Origin: Lucinisca nassula
Taxonomy: Eukaryota > Mollusca > Bivalvia > Lucinida > Lucinidae
Reading direction: 5' to 3'
Assembly (NCBI GenBank): GCA_963580285.1
Contig: OY757011.1
Coordinates: 163,709,406-163,773,405, forward strand
Length of the DNA stretch: 64,000 nucleotides
Positions 23,790 to 35,030 of the stretch are shown piece after piece. Each line of letters begins with the position of its first letter. Within the stretch, counting starts at the first letter, position 1. A model generated the notes under the pieces. The model made no database searches and had not been told where the DNA came from. It saw only the letters and a program-made list of their open reading frames with translations. Position numbers and translations under genes: made by a program.

Positions 23790-24056
23790 TGTTTGTTTGT
23801 ATTGGAGTTTAACGGCCCAGTCAACAATATTCTAGGTCATTTTTGAGCCGTCAGTTTTTCCTGGGCAGGCTTATATGTAAGCGGTTAACCAGTACAGTGC
23901 ACATTCTTTCGCCAGAAACTGACAACTGTCCTTCTTGAATCAGCGGTAGGGAGAGAATGACCGTGGAAAAGATTTCATGATCAATCTCCACGAATGAATG
24001 TTGCCGACCCCGGCAGGTATCAAACCCGCGTCCTCCTGATCACCTATCAGACGCGT
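23790..24056 (-). mobile_element. tRNA-Thr-headed SINE, 5'-truncated copy
   Basis: On the minus strand it begins inside the tRNA-like head (CGCGTCTGATAGGTGATCAG, then ACGCGGGTTTGATACCTGCC). It continues through the body word CATTCTCTCCCTACCGCTGA and ends in GTTGACTGGGCCGTTAAACT, CCAATACAAACAAACAAA. The full-length relative is at 61524-61831. Confidence 0.82.
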
Positions 24057-24107
24057 TTTATAAACATAGTAAATAAACAGCACTATTGATGAAGTACGGA
24101 GAACCCT

Positions 24108-24320
24108 TTAACCTTTACCCTGCTGTAGGCGACAAGCCCTATCTTTGCAAACAGTGTAGATCCAGATCAGATGGCTTCTGATGAAGCCATCTGATCAGGA
24201 TCTACACAGTTTGACATTCAGTTTATGAATATGTAGAAATAAGCTACATCAAGTAATCTGATTGGTTCAAAGTCAGAAATGAGTGTGGCTTAATTGAATA
24301 TTCAGCAGGCTAAAGGTTAA
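24108..24320. mobile_element. TTAA-flanked piggyBac-type MITE, copy 3
   Basis: Starts TTAACCTTTACCCTGCTG and ends with the complement of TTAACCTTTAGCCTGCTG, so the TIRs differ at one base. It has the same orientation and same inner hairpin (AGATGGCTTCTGATGAAGCC) as 6010-6222. TTAA is duplicated at both ends. Confidence 0.85.
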
Positions 24321-24789
24321 CGGGCTCCACAACTGCACTTAACACCGGCTGTTGCAAATAAACACATAAACCTTTAAGAAGTGAAGTTGAAAAAATGCGA
24401 CCAGAACCGGACTTGAACCGGCGACCCCTTGAGTATAAGGCATTATTATACGACCCCTTGCTTACAAGGCATAATTATACATTTACTGGATATTTAATTT
24501 AATTAAATTATACATTTAGTTTATACTAATTTATTTTAGTTCGATTGCGATGATAGCTTCAAGCTTATTGAATCGCTCTCGAACACTCATTCCGGGTGTT
24601 TTCACGCGCGAGAGAGCGAGACAGAGGCAGGGGCTTTTATACCACTGCTACCCATTTAATTGAGATTTCAGACGAAAAAAAAAATAACAGCTTTAAATTC
24701 ACAGAAGCTAGTGTTAAAGATTGGTCTTATTTGTATTTTTTCCTACCTGTATACATTACACAGGTGTGTTCAGTCGACCGCAAATCTAT

Positions 24790-25075
24790 TTTCTTGCCCC
24801 CGCCCAACGGGGCTTGAAGAAAAAGATGAGCTGCATGATGCTTCCATGCACACAGAAACCGTCCGCACACGAGTATTGGTAGACCGCTCAGGCAAAGCGG
24901 TGGGAGTCGGACAGTCCATGATCATAAACTCCATTAGTTTCATTGGGCGACAGGGCTTGTGATGTCAATTCATCTCAATGCCTGGTTAAAGTCCCACAAA
25001 ACGTCTCCAAAATGACATATACAGTGCTGACGGGGATGTTAAACTCAAATCAAGCAATAAAAGCAAACAAATCTA
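24790..25075 (+). mobile_element. SINE, 'GACGGGGA(C/T)GTTAAAC' family
   Basis: CCCCCGCCCAACGGGGCTTGA, GATGAGCTGCATGATGCTTC and GTCCGCACACGAGTATTGGT at the start, then CATTGGGCGACAGGGCTTGT, CATCTCAATGCCTGG and the tail GACGGGGATGTTAAACTCAA. Full-length arrangement of about 285 bp. Confidence 0.8.
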
Positions 25076-25344
25076 TCTATTTTCTATCTCAGTTATTTCA
25101 ATGAAGGCAAGTTTATCTCTCCATACACAGAAGGGTCTTCTTTTATTGTATCTAGAAATGTGTTAAAAAAGACAAGATTTTTTTTTCTTGAACACATAAT
25201 AAGCCTTGGTTGATAACAGTTTATTTGAATTTAGTGCAACCAATTAAAATTTGGATTCCTCGTGCACCTAAAGGGAACATGTTACTACTCAGTGATTTTT
25301 TTGTCATTGTTACTTGTGGGAAATTTCCAGTTTTGTTAAACAAA

Positions 25345-25850
25345 ATAGAAGTGGAGGCAATAATCAGGATTCAGGAATCGATACAAGTAACCCACAGCTC
25401 CCATTAGAGACACCAAAGGCAATGAAACAGAAACACGAAACAACCATACCGCAATGGAAACATCAATAGCGGAAAGCCACAAGGACAGTAATTTTTCAAC
25501 AAAATGGCCAATTGCGTATCCAAAGCAAAATAATATAAGCTATATACACACTCAAAGACAAACCATAACAAAAATAAACCGCGACAGAAGAATCGCCTTG
25601 GAACGGTCGGTGAAACGAATTCCACTGGGGGCTTAAATCGATTTACGTGGCCACAATCCTCGCTCTTATTTCCGTCGCGATTAAGACAAATAATTTGTTC
25701 AGTCCACATGAAGTCCTCCAAGCGCATCAGAGCAACATCTCCGTGCACACAATAATCAAACAAACACAGAGATGAAACAACGATAAGGACTCGACAGTAA
25801 GAACCCACTAAAATGCTGGAGCAAAATGGGTCAAGTTTGGCATTTTTCAG
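25345..25850 (-). mobile_element. Penelope-like family 3' region, near-complete
   Basis: Minus-strand copy of the 3' region, with CCTTGGAACGGTCGGTGAAA, TGTTCAGTCCACATGAAGTC and GAAATGCTGG-type word order. The minus-strand ORF of 134 codons across it is an artefact, because other copies do not keep that frame. Confidence 0.78.
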
Positions 25851-25925
25851 GTGAGTGAAGAAAAAAAAAAACTGAAATAAATTTTACTTTTCTCACAGGT
25901 ATTTAAATTACTTTAGACTTCAAGT

Positions 25926-26023
25926 TTATATTACAACCCATTTGTTTTATCCCACTAATTTAATTGGAATATAAAATTACAACCCAATTGTTTTATCCCA
26001 CTAATTTAATTGGAATATAAACT
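25926..26023 (+). repeat. Two-copy tandem repeat, ~49-bp unit
   Basis: TTACAACCCATTTGTTTTAT and CCCACTAATTTAATTGGAAT are repeated with one or two changes 49 bp later. Confidence 0.85.
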
Positions 26024-26104
26024 TGTATTCAATTTTTGCATATTCAGAACCACTGTCATTCTAGCTCATTGTCCAGGCGCCCATGTTGAATGTCCTTAAA
26101 GAGC

Positions 26105-26395
26105 ATGTGAAAAATAGAAGTGAAGGCAATGATTAGGAATCGATACAATTAACCCACAGCTCCCATCAGTGACACCAAAGGGAAAGAAACACAAACATGA
26201 AATAACTAGACAATAAATGGAAACATCAATAACGGAAAGCCAAAAGGACAGTTACATTCCCTCAAAATGGCCAATCGGCTATCCAAAACAAAATGTAAGC
26301 GATACACACACTCAAAAGACAAACCATAACAAAAATAAACCGCGACAGAAGAACCGCCTTGGAACGGTCATTGAAACGAATTCCGCTGTGAAGTC
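26105..26395 (-). mobile_element. Penelope-like family 3' terminus, truncated
   Basis: Carries the terminal AGAAGTGAAGGCAATGATTA to AACCGCCTTGGAACGGTCAT on the minus strand, then stops at CGAATTCCGCTG. 5'-truncated to about 290 bp. Confidence 0.75.
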
Positions 26396-27404
26396 GTTTT
26401 CAATTTTGTGTGTATTGAAATTGCAACAGCGTCTTTATATTTGGACATTTTCAATACGTTTTGATGGACCAAACTTCAAGCGCCTGTGCTATAGCTAACA
26501 TTTAGATTTTGTGAATTTTCCAATCTTTTTGTGCCTGGCAATAATATTCCTGAACTGCAAAAAGAAAATTAGGGTCACCCAAAATTCTTTTGCGAATATA
26601 AACAAAATCTCAGTAAACCTCGCTTATATACAACGGTGCGACTCGTTAAAGAGAGTTAGTATATGGAACATTGATATTACCGCAGCCGCTAATGGGTAGC
26701 TAGTTTTTGACTAGGAAGACTACGTGGAGAAGTAGTTAAGCTGTTCGCTTCATAAACTTTGGAGTCCTGTTTTCTTCAGTCTGTTGGATATGTCTTTTAA
26801 CCGACACATCGTCGTTGTTCATGGGATTTAAAACGCTTACAAAACGGGGAATCAGATTTATATAAATTCATTGACTCCCTTCTGGTCCCTTCATATACTT
26901 CTGATTGTAATGTACCTCTGTATGCATATTTGTATTATATATGTTTTATGAATGCAAATTTGAACAAAACATATCAGCAATCATTAATAATAAACGAAAC
27001 AAATAGGAAACACCACTGTTAGCTTCATTTTTAATTTTTCACAAATAAATAGATTTATTTTATACATAGCAGTGAAATCAATGCATATCTGAAACAAATA
27101 AAAGTGATATGTTCACCACAGTGTGAAAAATAACATGACCGTTCACAGTAGCAGCCCGGACTACTTTTCTTGCCAAAATTCATATGTTATCTGTAAAATA
27201 ATTCTGTGAAATTCCTTGAAAAGCACTCGTTGAACTGTAAAAATGCTGCATTCAAAATGGCGATCTGTTTATGTTTTGAAACTGACATTTGTGACGTCAT
27301 AGCCAGGCAAAATTGTGACGTACAATACGATTGATCAATTACCGTAAATATCCGCATAAAATTATAAAAGAAAAAGAAAATTTCCTTTTTTTTCGGCAGA
27401 TACC

Positions 27405-27512
27405 AAAAATATTTAATCTCGTGTGTTGAAAACATCCGAATTTTCACTCGTGCTTCGCACTCGTGAACATTTGGATATTTTCAACATACTCGATGAAATG
27501 TTTGGTATCTAC
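27405..27512. mobile_element. Hairpin MITE (ACTCGTGCTTCGCACTCGT core)
   Basis: TGTTGAAAACATCCGAATTT pairs imperfectly with AACATTTGGATATTTTCAAC around the core ACTCGTGCTTCGCACTCGT. It lies just downstream (minus strand) of the candidate first exon. Confidence 0.7.
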
Positions 27513-27580
27513 CTCAAAAAGTAAATATCCTCTATAAATAAACCGAACTTTCGGCCAGCTAGGCAGGAAAGAAAACTTAC

Positions 27581-27647
27581 CTTGCCCCTGACAGTCGCCT
27601 ATTGCTACAACCATGAAAATACAACATATTACGAAACAGGTCTTCAT
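27581..27647 (-). CDS. Candidate first coding exon with signal peptide
   Basis: On the minus strand an ATG (A at -3) opens 'MKTCFVICCIFMVVAIGDCQ', a lysine followed by a 14-residue hydrophobic stretch and a polar DCQGQ end, as in a secretory signal peptide. After 22 codons plus one base the sequence reads CAAG/GTAAGT, a consensus splice donor. A phase-1 junction directly after the signal peptide is the usual arrangement in secreted, exon-shuffled animal proteins. Without splicing the frame runs on to 67 codons with no feature. I see no matching acceptor exon within the window, so the rest of the gene would lie further left or it is a chance signal. No promoter was identified. The mature protein cannot be guessed. 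Confidence 0.35.
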
Positions 27648-28021
27648 ACTGGATTTGAGCTACTGCAGATTGCAATGTTCTAAGATGGTATCTGTTTATG
27701 AGAAGATAATTTGGATTGTACTTATCTTAAACCAGTTTGAAAGAGGGGCATCAACACATTCGCAGACTGTTCTTATATCGTACTTGACAAAAACGTGTGT
27801 CGTAACTATCATACAATATTTTGTGATTATATGACTGGGAATTTGTGTTTTTATATTTGCGTTTTTGTTTCCAAATTAGACCCCAAACATTTCGGGTATT
27901 CATTTAACCTGTCGTGATGTGCGCACACAATCTATTTTTCAGACGATGAAATACTGAGTTTGATGCTGCGGCGGCCCGTGATATTATAGGCGACCCTTGC
28001 AGTCAGTAATTGCATCCAGAA

Positions 28022-28275
28022 ATACATATGAGCAGGAGCACAGTATTTCCTACAATTTACATGTGCACCCAGCGAAGACTCAAATCAGCCTGCGCATCCG
28101 CGCAGTCTGATCAGAGTCTTCGTGTGCGCTCTAAGGATAGCTCAGGGCCCAATGCTCCTTCGTGCAGCAGGAGAAATCTCTGGTCAGAATATATGGATGC
28201 GCAGGCTGATCTGATTCTTCGCTGGGCGCAGATGTAAATTGAAGGAAATGCTGTGCCCTGGCTCAAATATATGTC
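28022..28275. mobile_element. MITE with ~75-bp TIRs (CCTGCGCATCCGCGCAG family)
   Basis: The left part (GAGCAGGAGCACAGTATTTC ... CCCAGCGAAGACTC) is mirrored at the right (GATTCTTCGCTGGGCGCAGA ... ATGCTGTGCCCTGGCTC). The left arm also contains the inner hairpin AATCAGCCTGCGCATCCGCG. It is related to the units inside the foldback at 2.9-3.3 kb, which share GAGCCAGGGCA. Confidence 0.75.
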
Positions 28276-28429
28276 AAGCGAAGCAGCGTATATCAAAATA
28301 AAGGACACTGTAGTTTGATTCGTGTTCAACATTTCATCACTGAGAGTTTCCATCGTTGAGTCTGAACACTCCTATTGCTGCTAATAGAGGTAAATAGTCG
28401 AATTCATTAGTTGAACGGTTCAGGGTGTA

Positions 28430-28520
28430 AATCCTGATAAAACGGCATATGTCGACCCGTCTAATCTCTATCAACACTGTTTGCATATCCATCTGTATTG
28501 TTCGACAGGGTTAAACGGGT
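28430..28520. repeat. Relic of the AACACTGTTTGCA MITE family
   Basis: TCAACACTGTTTGCATATCC followed by GACAGGGTTAAACGGG resembles one end of the TTAA-flanked MITEs. The other end is weak. Confidence 0.35.
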
Positions 28521-28859
28521 AAATTTATAACTAGTGATGATAAGCTCGATTTACTGTAACAGTATGATTAAAATGGTTGTTAGAAACGAAACATTATCAT
28601 CTTTTGCTATTATGAATTGTAACTTTAGGAAACTGGAACCATTCTCGTGCATTTTGTGGAATCAATAGTAGTGTTTATTTGACTAATTTGAAATCAAATA
28701 GTTGAAATAAGAATGGTAAAACAATGATAACATATAGTTATAATATGAGTTCCGTTGCGTGGAAACCTATTGTTCGCAAATGCCACGTCACGGAAAAGAC
28801 ACGATATTTCAAACAACATATAACAAAGTAAGAATAGGTCACCCTCTAAGAACGTATCC

Positions 28860-29060
28860 GTCTCAAGTCACCTATAGAAAGTGACACAGAGGCACACACA
28901 AAAACGAAACATGAACCAATGGCACGATGCCAAATAACAAATAAGACACTGCAAAAGAACGACCGCATTGGGACGGTCAGTAGTAACCTGCTGGGGGCTT
29001 CAACTTCTGTTTATGAAATTCCAGTCCTCACTCTCAGTTCCAGAACACTATCAAACAAAA
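28860..29060 (-). repeat. Diverged relative of the Penelope-like 3' region
   Basis: Words such as AAACGAAACATGAACCAATG, CGACCGCATTGGGACGGTCA and CTGGGGGCTTCAACTT parallel the minus-strand 3' regions at 25.4 and 26.1 kb but at low identity. It may be a second subfamily. Confidence 0.4.
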
Positions 29061-29097
29061 TATCAATAACAAATTGATCCCCATGGAGGCTTTATCC

Positions 29098-29274
29098 CGC
29101 TTAATAATTAATTTCTGACTTTGAACCAATCAGATTACTTGATGTAATTTATTCTAACTAATTCACAATTGGAATGTCAAACAGTGTATATCCAGTTCAG
29201 ATGGCCTCTGAATCATCTGATTCTGCAGCTACACAGTATCCAAAGGTAAGGGTTGTCGTGAACAGCAGTTAAAT
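29098..29274. mobile_element. TTAA-type MITE, decayed copy 4
   Basis: Shares TTTGAACCAATCAGATTACT, TGTCAAACAGTGTATATCCA and GGGTTGTCGTGAACAGCAG with the copies at 5302 and 6010. The left TIR is decayed and the right ends CAGCAGTTAA. Same orientation as copy 1. Confidence 0.65.
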
Positions 29275-29429
29275 ATTAAATATTATTGAAACATTTTTTT
29301 TTTCTTAAAAAAATGAATTTTCGGAAAAATTAAGTATGGCAAAATAGTTTTCACCATCTGAAAGGGACTCCAAAAGTAAGTCCCAGTAATAACATAAAAG
29401 GGATAACTATGTAGTACCAAAACATTGTT

Positions 29430-30522
29430 TTTCTCTAAAATGTGAAACAGGATGCCCATGGGCCACTATGCCCACCATAGGTCAGAAGGGCACTGCCCAC
29501 AAGCAGTCATGTATTTTAACATGATATGATTTTGATTAAAAAGTCTCCCAATCAAACACCTATACCCAAATGAGCACCCATGTGGGCTCTGTATCTGACA
29601 TATTAGCAAGGTGGCCTCTGTATCTGAAATATTAGGCTTCTTATAGAGTGGAGCGGTTGGGGCATGGACCCAACAGAGCCCTGGTTGGAATCACTGAATT
29701 CGTCTTATCAAAAGGAACAAGAATATATATGGTTTAGGGGTGGGGATCTGTAAGGTTTCTGAGATATAAGGCCTTTTAAGCAGTGGATGGGTTAGGGCAT
29801 GGTCCCGGCAGATCCAAGGAAAGCCCAAGATTGTTGCCACTGATTCTGTTTTATCATAAAAACTAAAATATATATAGCTTAGGGGTGGAGGTCTGAACAG
29901 TTTATGAGATATAAGGCCGTTTTTTTTAAATAAATGGGACAGGAATATCCCCTGCGAACACCCAAGTTGGTGCGACTGAAGGGTCTAATCACAAGGAACA
30001 AGACTATATAATTATTGGGCAGTGATCTGAATGGTTTCTGAGATATATAGTTTTTTATGAAGTGGAGGGGCGGGGCATGGCCCCAGCACAAAGTGACCCG
30101 ACTGAATGTATCTTATCTTAATGAACAACAATGTATATGGTTTAGGGATGGGGCTCGGAACGGTTTCTGAGATATTTGGCTTTTATTAAGTGGAGGGGTA
30201 GGGCATGGCCCGGGTCATAGCCTGGGGCACCCCGGGGGACCCCCAGGCTGGATTCACTAAATGTGTCTTATCATAAGGAACATGAATATACATGGTTTAT
30301 GGTGGGACTCTGAATAGTTTCTCAGATATATGACATTTTGTGAGGTGGCGGGATGATGCATGGCGCCGGCGCATACCGGGAGACCCCTAGGTTGGTGTCA
30401 CTGTATGTGTCTTCTAATAAGGAACAAGAATATATAGTGTTTTGGGGCGGGGCCCTGGACAGTTTCTTAAATACATGGTCTTTTGAAGTGGAGGTGTAGG
30501 GCATGGCCCCGGAGCATCCGGG
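29430..30522 (+). repeat. Tandem array, ~110-145-bp unit, left part
   Basis: Units contain AAGGAACAAGAATATATATG, GTTTCTGAGATATATGG, GTGGAGGGGTGGGGCATGG and CCCAGGTTGGTG-type words, with a variable period. The array breaks at CCGGG (30518-30522) and resumes at 33048. Confidence 0.75.
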
Positions 30523-33047
30523 TGTTACCTGTGGGTTTACGGCGTCCCGCAAACCCCCATGCTGACAAGATAACCGAGCGTGATCTCTGACAGGTGTACG
30601 GGCAGCTGTGGGATAAGGCACAAGAAAGATATCAAATGAATGACATGAATTATTTACAGTATCTATATTCAACAATACTAACACAAAACATCACATTTAT
30701 TTGCTTCTACAGCGCACTCATGACGTCCGTCCGGAAGGCAAAACAATGTTCTGTGCTCGGAACGGGGTGACGTGAGTGTCTACAGAAGCATATAACAAAA
30801 CAAAATAAGAAAAAGAAACAACACAAGACGCGACTGGCCAGATTATAACTTAGGGTGAACCCCACTCTCGCGCACTGGTGTGAACTAGTTTGTCGACCTT
30901 GTTGTCGACCACAGGTTGATATATATCATTTATCGATTGACGAACTTGAAGTCCCGGTAACTTCTTCGTTTGAATCGCCTGAATCGCATGTAGGTAGTTT
31001 TCTACGACCTGTTTATTTTGGGTTTCGACGTCTGTTATTGGGTTTGTCCGCCCTTGCTGGACACTAACCGACAGCGTCGTACCAGTACCTGCTGCTATTT
31101 TGCAGGGAGCAGCAGGTCACCACACATTGTTGTGCCTGCAAATTACGATAATTGGACTAAGATACAGTTCACAAACATACATGCTATATCATGATCCCCC
31201 TCCCGGAGAAGTAAGAATATGTTCATGCATTATTACGTTATTGCGCATGCGCCGACCAGACACACAGGCTGATTAGTGCATGCGACAAATAACTGCACAG
31301 CAGAACTCAACTTGACTGTGCATCAAATTATCAGCACCCAGCGCTTGACACAAGAATACACAAAGTCTATGTTTCCTTACTGAGCACTACAGAAATCAAT
31401 TAATGCTCACTACTACTGAGCACAATACTCATCAAATTCGTGCTCACTACATTATCACAAGTAAGAGGCAATTGAACAGACCACGCCTTTGCGCTACCTG
31501 GTCAGCCGCCAATTACAGGAAACATAACAAACTCTATTTGATATCCTTCTCCGCGACACGGCTCACAAATATAGCTATTCACAAATTCATTACATTAACA
31601 ACAGATAGTTCTACAAACAGAAAGATTTTCATCTATTCTCCACAACATTTGTTAGTATCTCATAAGGGCCAACACTGTTTGCCGTAAATTCTCGCTGTAT
31701 TTTTAGGCACCACGTCATAACCGTCCTCGTGACGCTGATGACGCAGCTGACGTCATCCACGCCGCTCAGGCCGTTATGACGTGCGGCGACCAAATACTCT
31801 CATTTATCATCATCGCGTTCTTTATATGTACATACATGCACAAACCGAGTTCTCAGACAAAAACGGCATCATTACAAAATGAACTCGTAATTCTTCTTGA
31901 ACAAAATTATTTCTACTCAACATGAGAATGCTTGTAAAATCAAATTCATCACGGTTCATCATCACGGATAACCCGACAGGCTCTTGTAAGATTTTGCCCT
32001 GATGATGAAGATATGGTTAAACCCGTCTTAATTTTACGTCCCCTTTACACCTAATATCATATAGAGACGCGACCACGGTTTTCTAACCACAGCTAGTCAA
32101 AAGTCAAGGATCAAACAAGTGACCTGGCGTTTATTAATTATATTCTACAAAATGGGTCTAAAAGCCTAAATGAATCTAGAATAAGCGGGTTTCCAAACTT
32201 TACGTGTCACCAACATCTAGGGTCAGAATTTGACAGGACCCTGCTTAAAAGGACTCATTCTTCTTCTGGAGAAGCCTGGGATCGATCCTGCGACCTCTAG
32301 CCGGCAAAGCTAGTAGCCTAATCACTACACCACAGAGGCTTCAAAGGTGAATTCAGAATAGGCTTCAGAAAGTTGGGGTATACTAGAAGTAAACCCCTCC
32401 AAAACCTACAAGCATGTTCATACAAAAATAATACTAAACATAGATTTAACATGCCTTTCAATATACTTTCATTGTCCCGTCACCATGTTGTGTGAATTCG
32501 TTACAACTTGACCTGCAGCTGAATAGTGTTCGTTTTTCTGGGTTTTTATATCTATGAATGCTACCGGAAAAGCATGCATACTCATATTAGCTCGCTAAAA
32601 TCGTGGCGATGTTAAGATACCGTCCACAATTAAAGCCAGATAGCAAAAATCGAGTAGATAATGGATTTGCGTTCAAATAGTATATCCCATAGGGAAAAAT
32701 GATGAAACGACCATATAAATCAATGGCATAACTCGCGTCAAAACGAACACACACACTACACGTGACTGGAATGAAAATTATATATGGCACAATTTGGCGG
32801 TTGGCGACTTTTATGCAAATTTTATAGAAATCAGCCTTATAGCGGCCCACTGTATTGTAAAAACAGATCTCCACAAACCACTCATGCATACATCGTATGA
32901 TATGTGCATGACTTGTGCATGGAGCAGCACATTTTGCCTACCGTATTTCACCTACAATATTTCACTCGCTCCGCCTTACCATATACCTACTAAAATAATT
33001 TAGTTGTGCATAAGCACCAGAGAGGTTTCCTATTCCATCTCGTAACA
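30523..33047 (-). mobile_element. 2.5-kb insertion with LTR-like ends and CCGGG duplication
   Basis: The insertion begins TGTTACCTGTGGG and ends CTCGTAACA, so both strands read 5'-TGTTAC, and it is flanked by CCGGG on each side (30518-30522 and 33048-33052). Removing it with one CCGGG restores the surrounding tandem unit. TG...CA ends plus a 5-bp target duplication are the mark of integrase-type insertion, i.e. an LTR retrotransposon. No second LTR, gag or pol is visible, so it may be a long solo LTR (minus-strand start TGTTACGAGATGG) or a non-autonomous derivative. It contains a later tRNA-SINE (32165-32350). The remaining interior, including the 70-codon frame at 30855-31067 and the 94-codon frame at 31403-31687, shows no domain. 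Confidence 0.75.
32165..32350 (-). mobile_element. tRNA-Ala-like SINE (GAAGCCTC head), copy 1
   Basis: The minus-strand head GAAGCCTCTGTGGTGTAGTG has an anticodon stem CTAGC/GCTAG with loop TTTGCCG (anticodon TGC) and a B-box-like GGATCGATCCC. The body includes TTGGTGACACGTAAAGTTTG. The acceptor and T stems overlap in an impossible way, so it is not a tRNA gene. Relatives are at 48590 and 62445. Confidence 0.7.
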
Positions 33048-33370
33048 CCGGGAACTCCTAGGTTGGTGACACTGAGCGTGTCTTCTCATAAGGAACAATA
33101 ATATACATGATTTAGGGGTTGGGGTCTGAAAGGTTTCTGAGGTATTGGCCTTTTTAATTTAAGGGGGTAGGACATGGCCCCGGCACATCCAGGGGGACCA
33201 CCAGGTTGGTGTATTTAAATGCGTCTATCATAAGGAACAGAACAAGAGTGTATATGGTTAAGGGATGGGGATCTGAATGGTTTCTGAGATGTATGGTCTT
33301 TTATGAAGTGGAGGGGTGGGGCATGTCCCCGGGAAACTCTGTTTGACCCCCAGGTTGACATAAACCATAT
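33048..33370 (+). repeat. Tandem array, ~110-145-bp unit, right part
   Basis: Continuation of the array at 29430-30522 with the same words (GAACTCCTAGGTTGGTGACA, GTTTCTGAGGTATTGG, GGACATGGCCCCGGCACATC). Confidence 0.75.
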
Positions 33371-33534
33371 GGCTGAGAGAAGATTACACATAGAATATGT
33401 TTATAAAACTATAAAACTTTTATACAAATAACTGCAATGACTTGGCAGTAAATGTCATTTTCCAATTTTCCCCATTATAAGTCTACGGGAACTATGAGTT
33501 GCCATAGCAACTAAACTAAAGAGCCAATTTTCAT

Positions 33535-33535
<1 letters not shown>

Positions 33536-33613
<78 letters not shown>
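33536..33613. repeat. (CA)n microsatellite
   Basis: About 39 uninterrupted AC dinucleotides. Confidence 0.98.
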
Positions 33614-33614
<1 letters not shown>

Positions 33615-34213
33615 TTTCAATCCCCCAGCCCAAGGATGCTATAAATGAAATTCGGGCTCAGTCGACCCAGTGGCTTCAGAGGAGATGTCGTTTCAAAGTG
33701 TAACGCCAGATGGACAGCTTCCTATCCTATAAGCTTCCCGGCTCTGGTGAACTAAAAGAGCGAAAAATGAACTGTTTTCCCATAAATTCTGGTTATTAAT
33801 GTATCACTAGTGTATATAGAAGAAGTTCAGCCACTATAGCTACAACCTGCATATGTAACAATCTACTGGAAATGTAGAAGCATAACACTTTGGAAACAGG
33901 TTAACAAACTGCTTAACTTGGATATTTGAATACATGTACTAAAATGCTATTTTTATCAAACTTAAGATTCCCGATAGAGTTACTGGTCTGTACTCTGAAG
34001 CAGTGTCTCTGATAAAACGTAATCCATGAAAGAGAGCAAATGATAGATAATAACGTCATTTTTGTCTCTTTGTCACCCACATTCGTCGGACACAATGAGT
34101 TGAAGACAACTGGGGCTCTAGAGTGTTTTATTATCCAAACTACTATATAAGGTGTTATGATGTATTTTGGTTATAAGATGAGTTTAAACTAGTTTTAACC
34201 TGAGTGAACTATT
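33614..34213. other. Spacer, nothing recognised
   Basis: Unremarkable AT-rich sequence. No repeat or coding signal of note. Confidence 0.45.
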
Positions 34214-34408
34214 CACCATATTTGCATTATTTGCTGGCTCCCATCTTGCACATTGTCAATATTGAAAAAATATGTAACCAGACCCCCCTGACCTTAAAAG
34301 AAAAACAGGTAACCAGACCCCCCTGGGGGGGGGGGGGTCTGGTTACCTGTTTTTTCCAACACTGATAACCTTCAGACTATGAACCGGCAGATAATGCAAA
34401 TAAGGTAA
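34214..34408. mobile_element. MITE with C/G-run hairpin at its centre
   Basis: Ends ACCATATTTGCATTATTTGC and the complement of TACCTTATTTGCATTATCTG form TIRs of about 24 bp. At the centre AACAGGTAACCAGACCCCCC pairs with GGGGGGTCTGGTTACCTGTT around a G-run. A partial direct copy of GTAACCAGACCCCCCTG precedes it at 34276. Confidence 0.7.
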
Positions 34409-35030
34409 ATATATATCACCGTCCAAAACTTTTGAACGGTACTATTAGACGGTCTTTAGTCTATATAATATATGCATTTTTTAATCCATCTTTGAACTTT
34501 GGTATATTTGAAACAGTGTTATAAAGAACCAAGTGAAAACACGTTAATTTTTTATATGTGTTGTGTTTACATACGATTAAAGTCATGATGATGACTGAAA
34601 CGTTATGTTTTCACCGGATCTGTAAGTATCATATCTCTAAAAAGAACTGTGCATCTGTCTCTTATACAGTGCATTCGATTAATTGGGTGATAAAACAGTT
34701 ATTCCATGGCAGTTTGGAGTATAGTCAAAACTGTTGTCTCGCGGTACTGTGTACAACCTAATGCACTTTTGTCCGAGGCCACTACTGATTTCCTGACTAG
34801 TGACTGACTAAATTACCAAAATATGTTGTAGTGTCATGGTCATACAGCCATTTTAATTAATTGTGGTCTATAAAAATAAATGAAAATTAATTTGATCAGT
34901 AATTAAATGTTAGTTCCCAGTTTTTACACGATGTGGCTAAAAACAAAAATTGACGAATTTATGCCGCTTGTGCAGAAAATACCTACAATTAGTGCCTAGA
35001 TGTCTCGTTAAAGATTACAAAAGCTGTTAA
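34409..35030. other. Spacer, nothing recognised
   Basis: AT-rich. The 67-codon frame at 34558-34761 has no support. Confidence 0.4.

Noticed and set aside
24395..24480. tRNA-like sequence on the minus strand
   Set aside because: Only the T arm (CCGGTTCAAGTCCGG) is convincing. The 5' half is missing and the middle is a small local duplication (CGACCCCTTG..), so it is at best a tRNA fragment.
25404..25808. 134-codon ORF on the minus strand with hydrophobic stretches
   Set aside because: It lies entirely in the non-coding 3' region of the Penelope-like family, and other copies lack the frame.
26715..26790. Possible tRNA-like segment GGAGAAGTAGTTAAGCTGTT
   Set aside because: No pairing acceptor stem or usable B-box. 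It remains unassigned.
32268..32345. tRNA-Ala(TGC) gene
   Set aside because: The anticodon arm is perfect, but the T arm and acceptor overlap, and the sequence continues into the body of a SINE family with two more copies.
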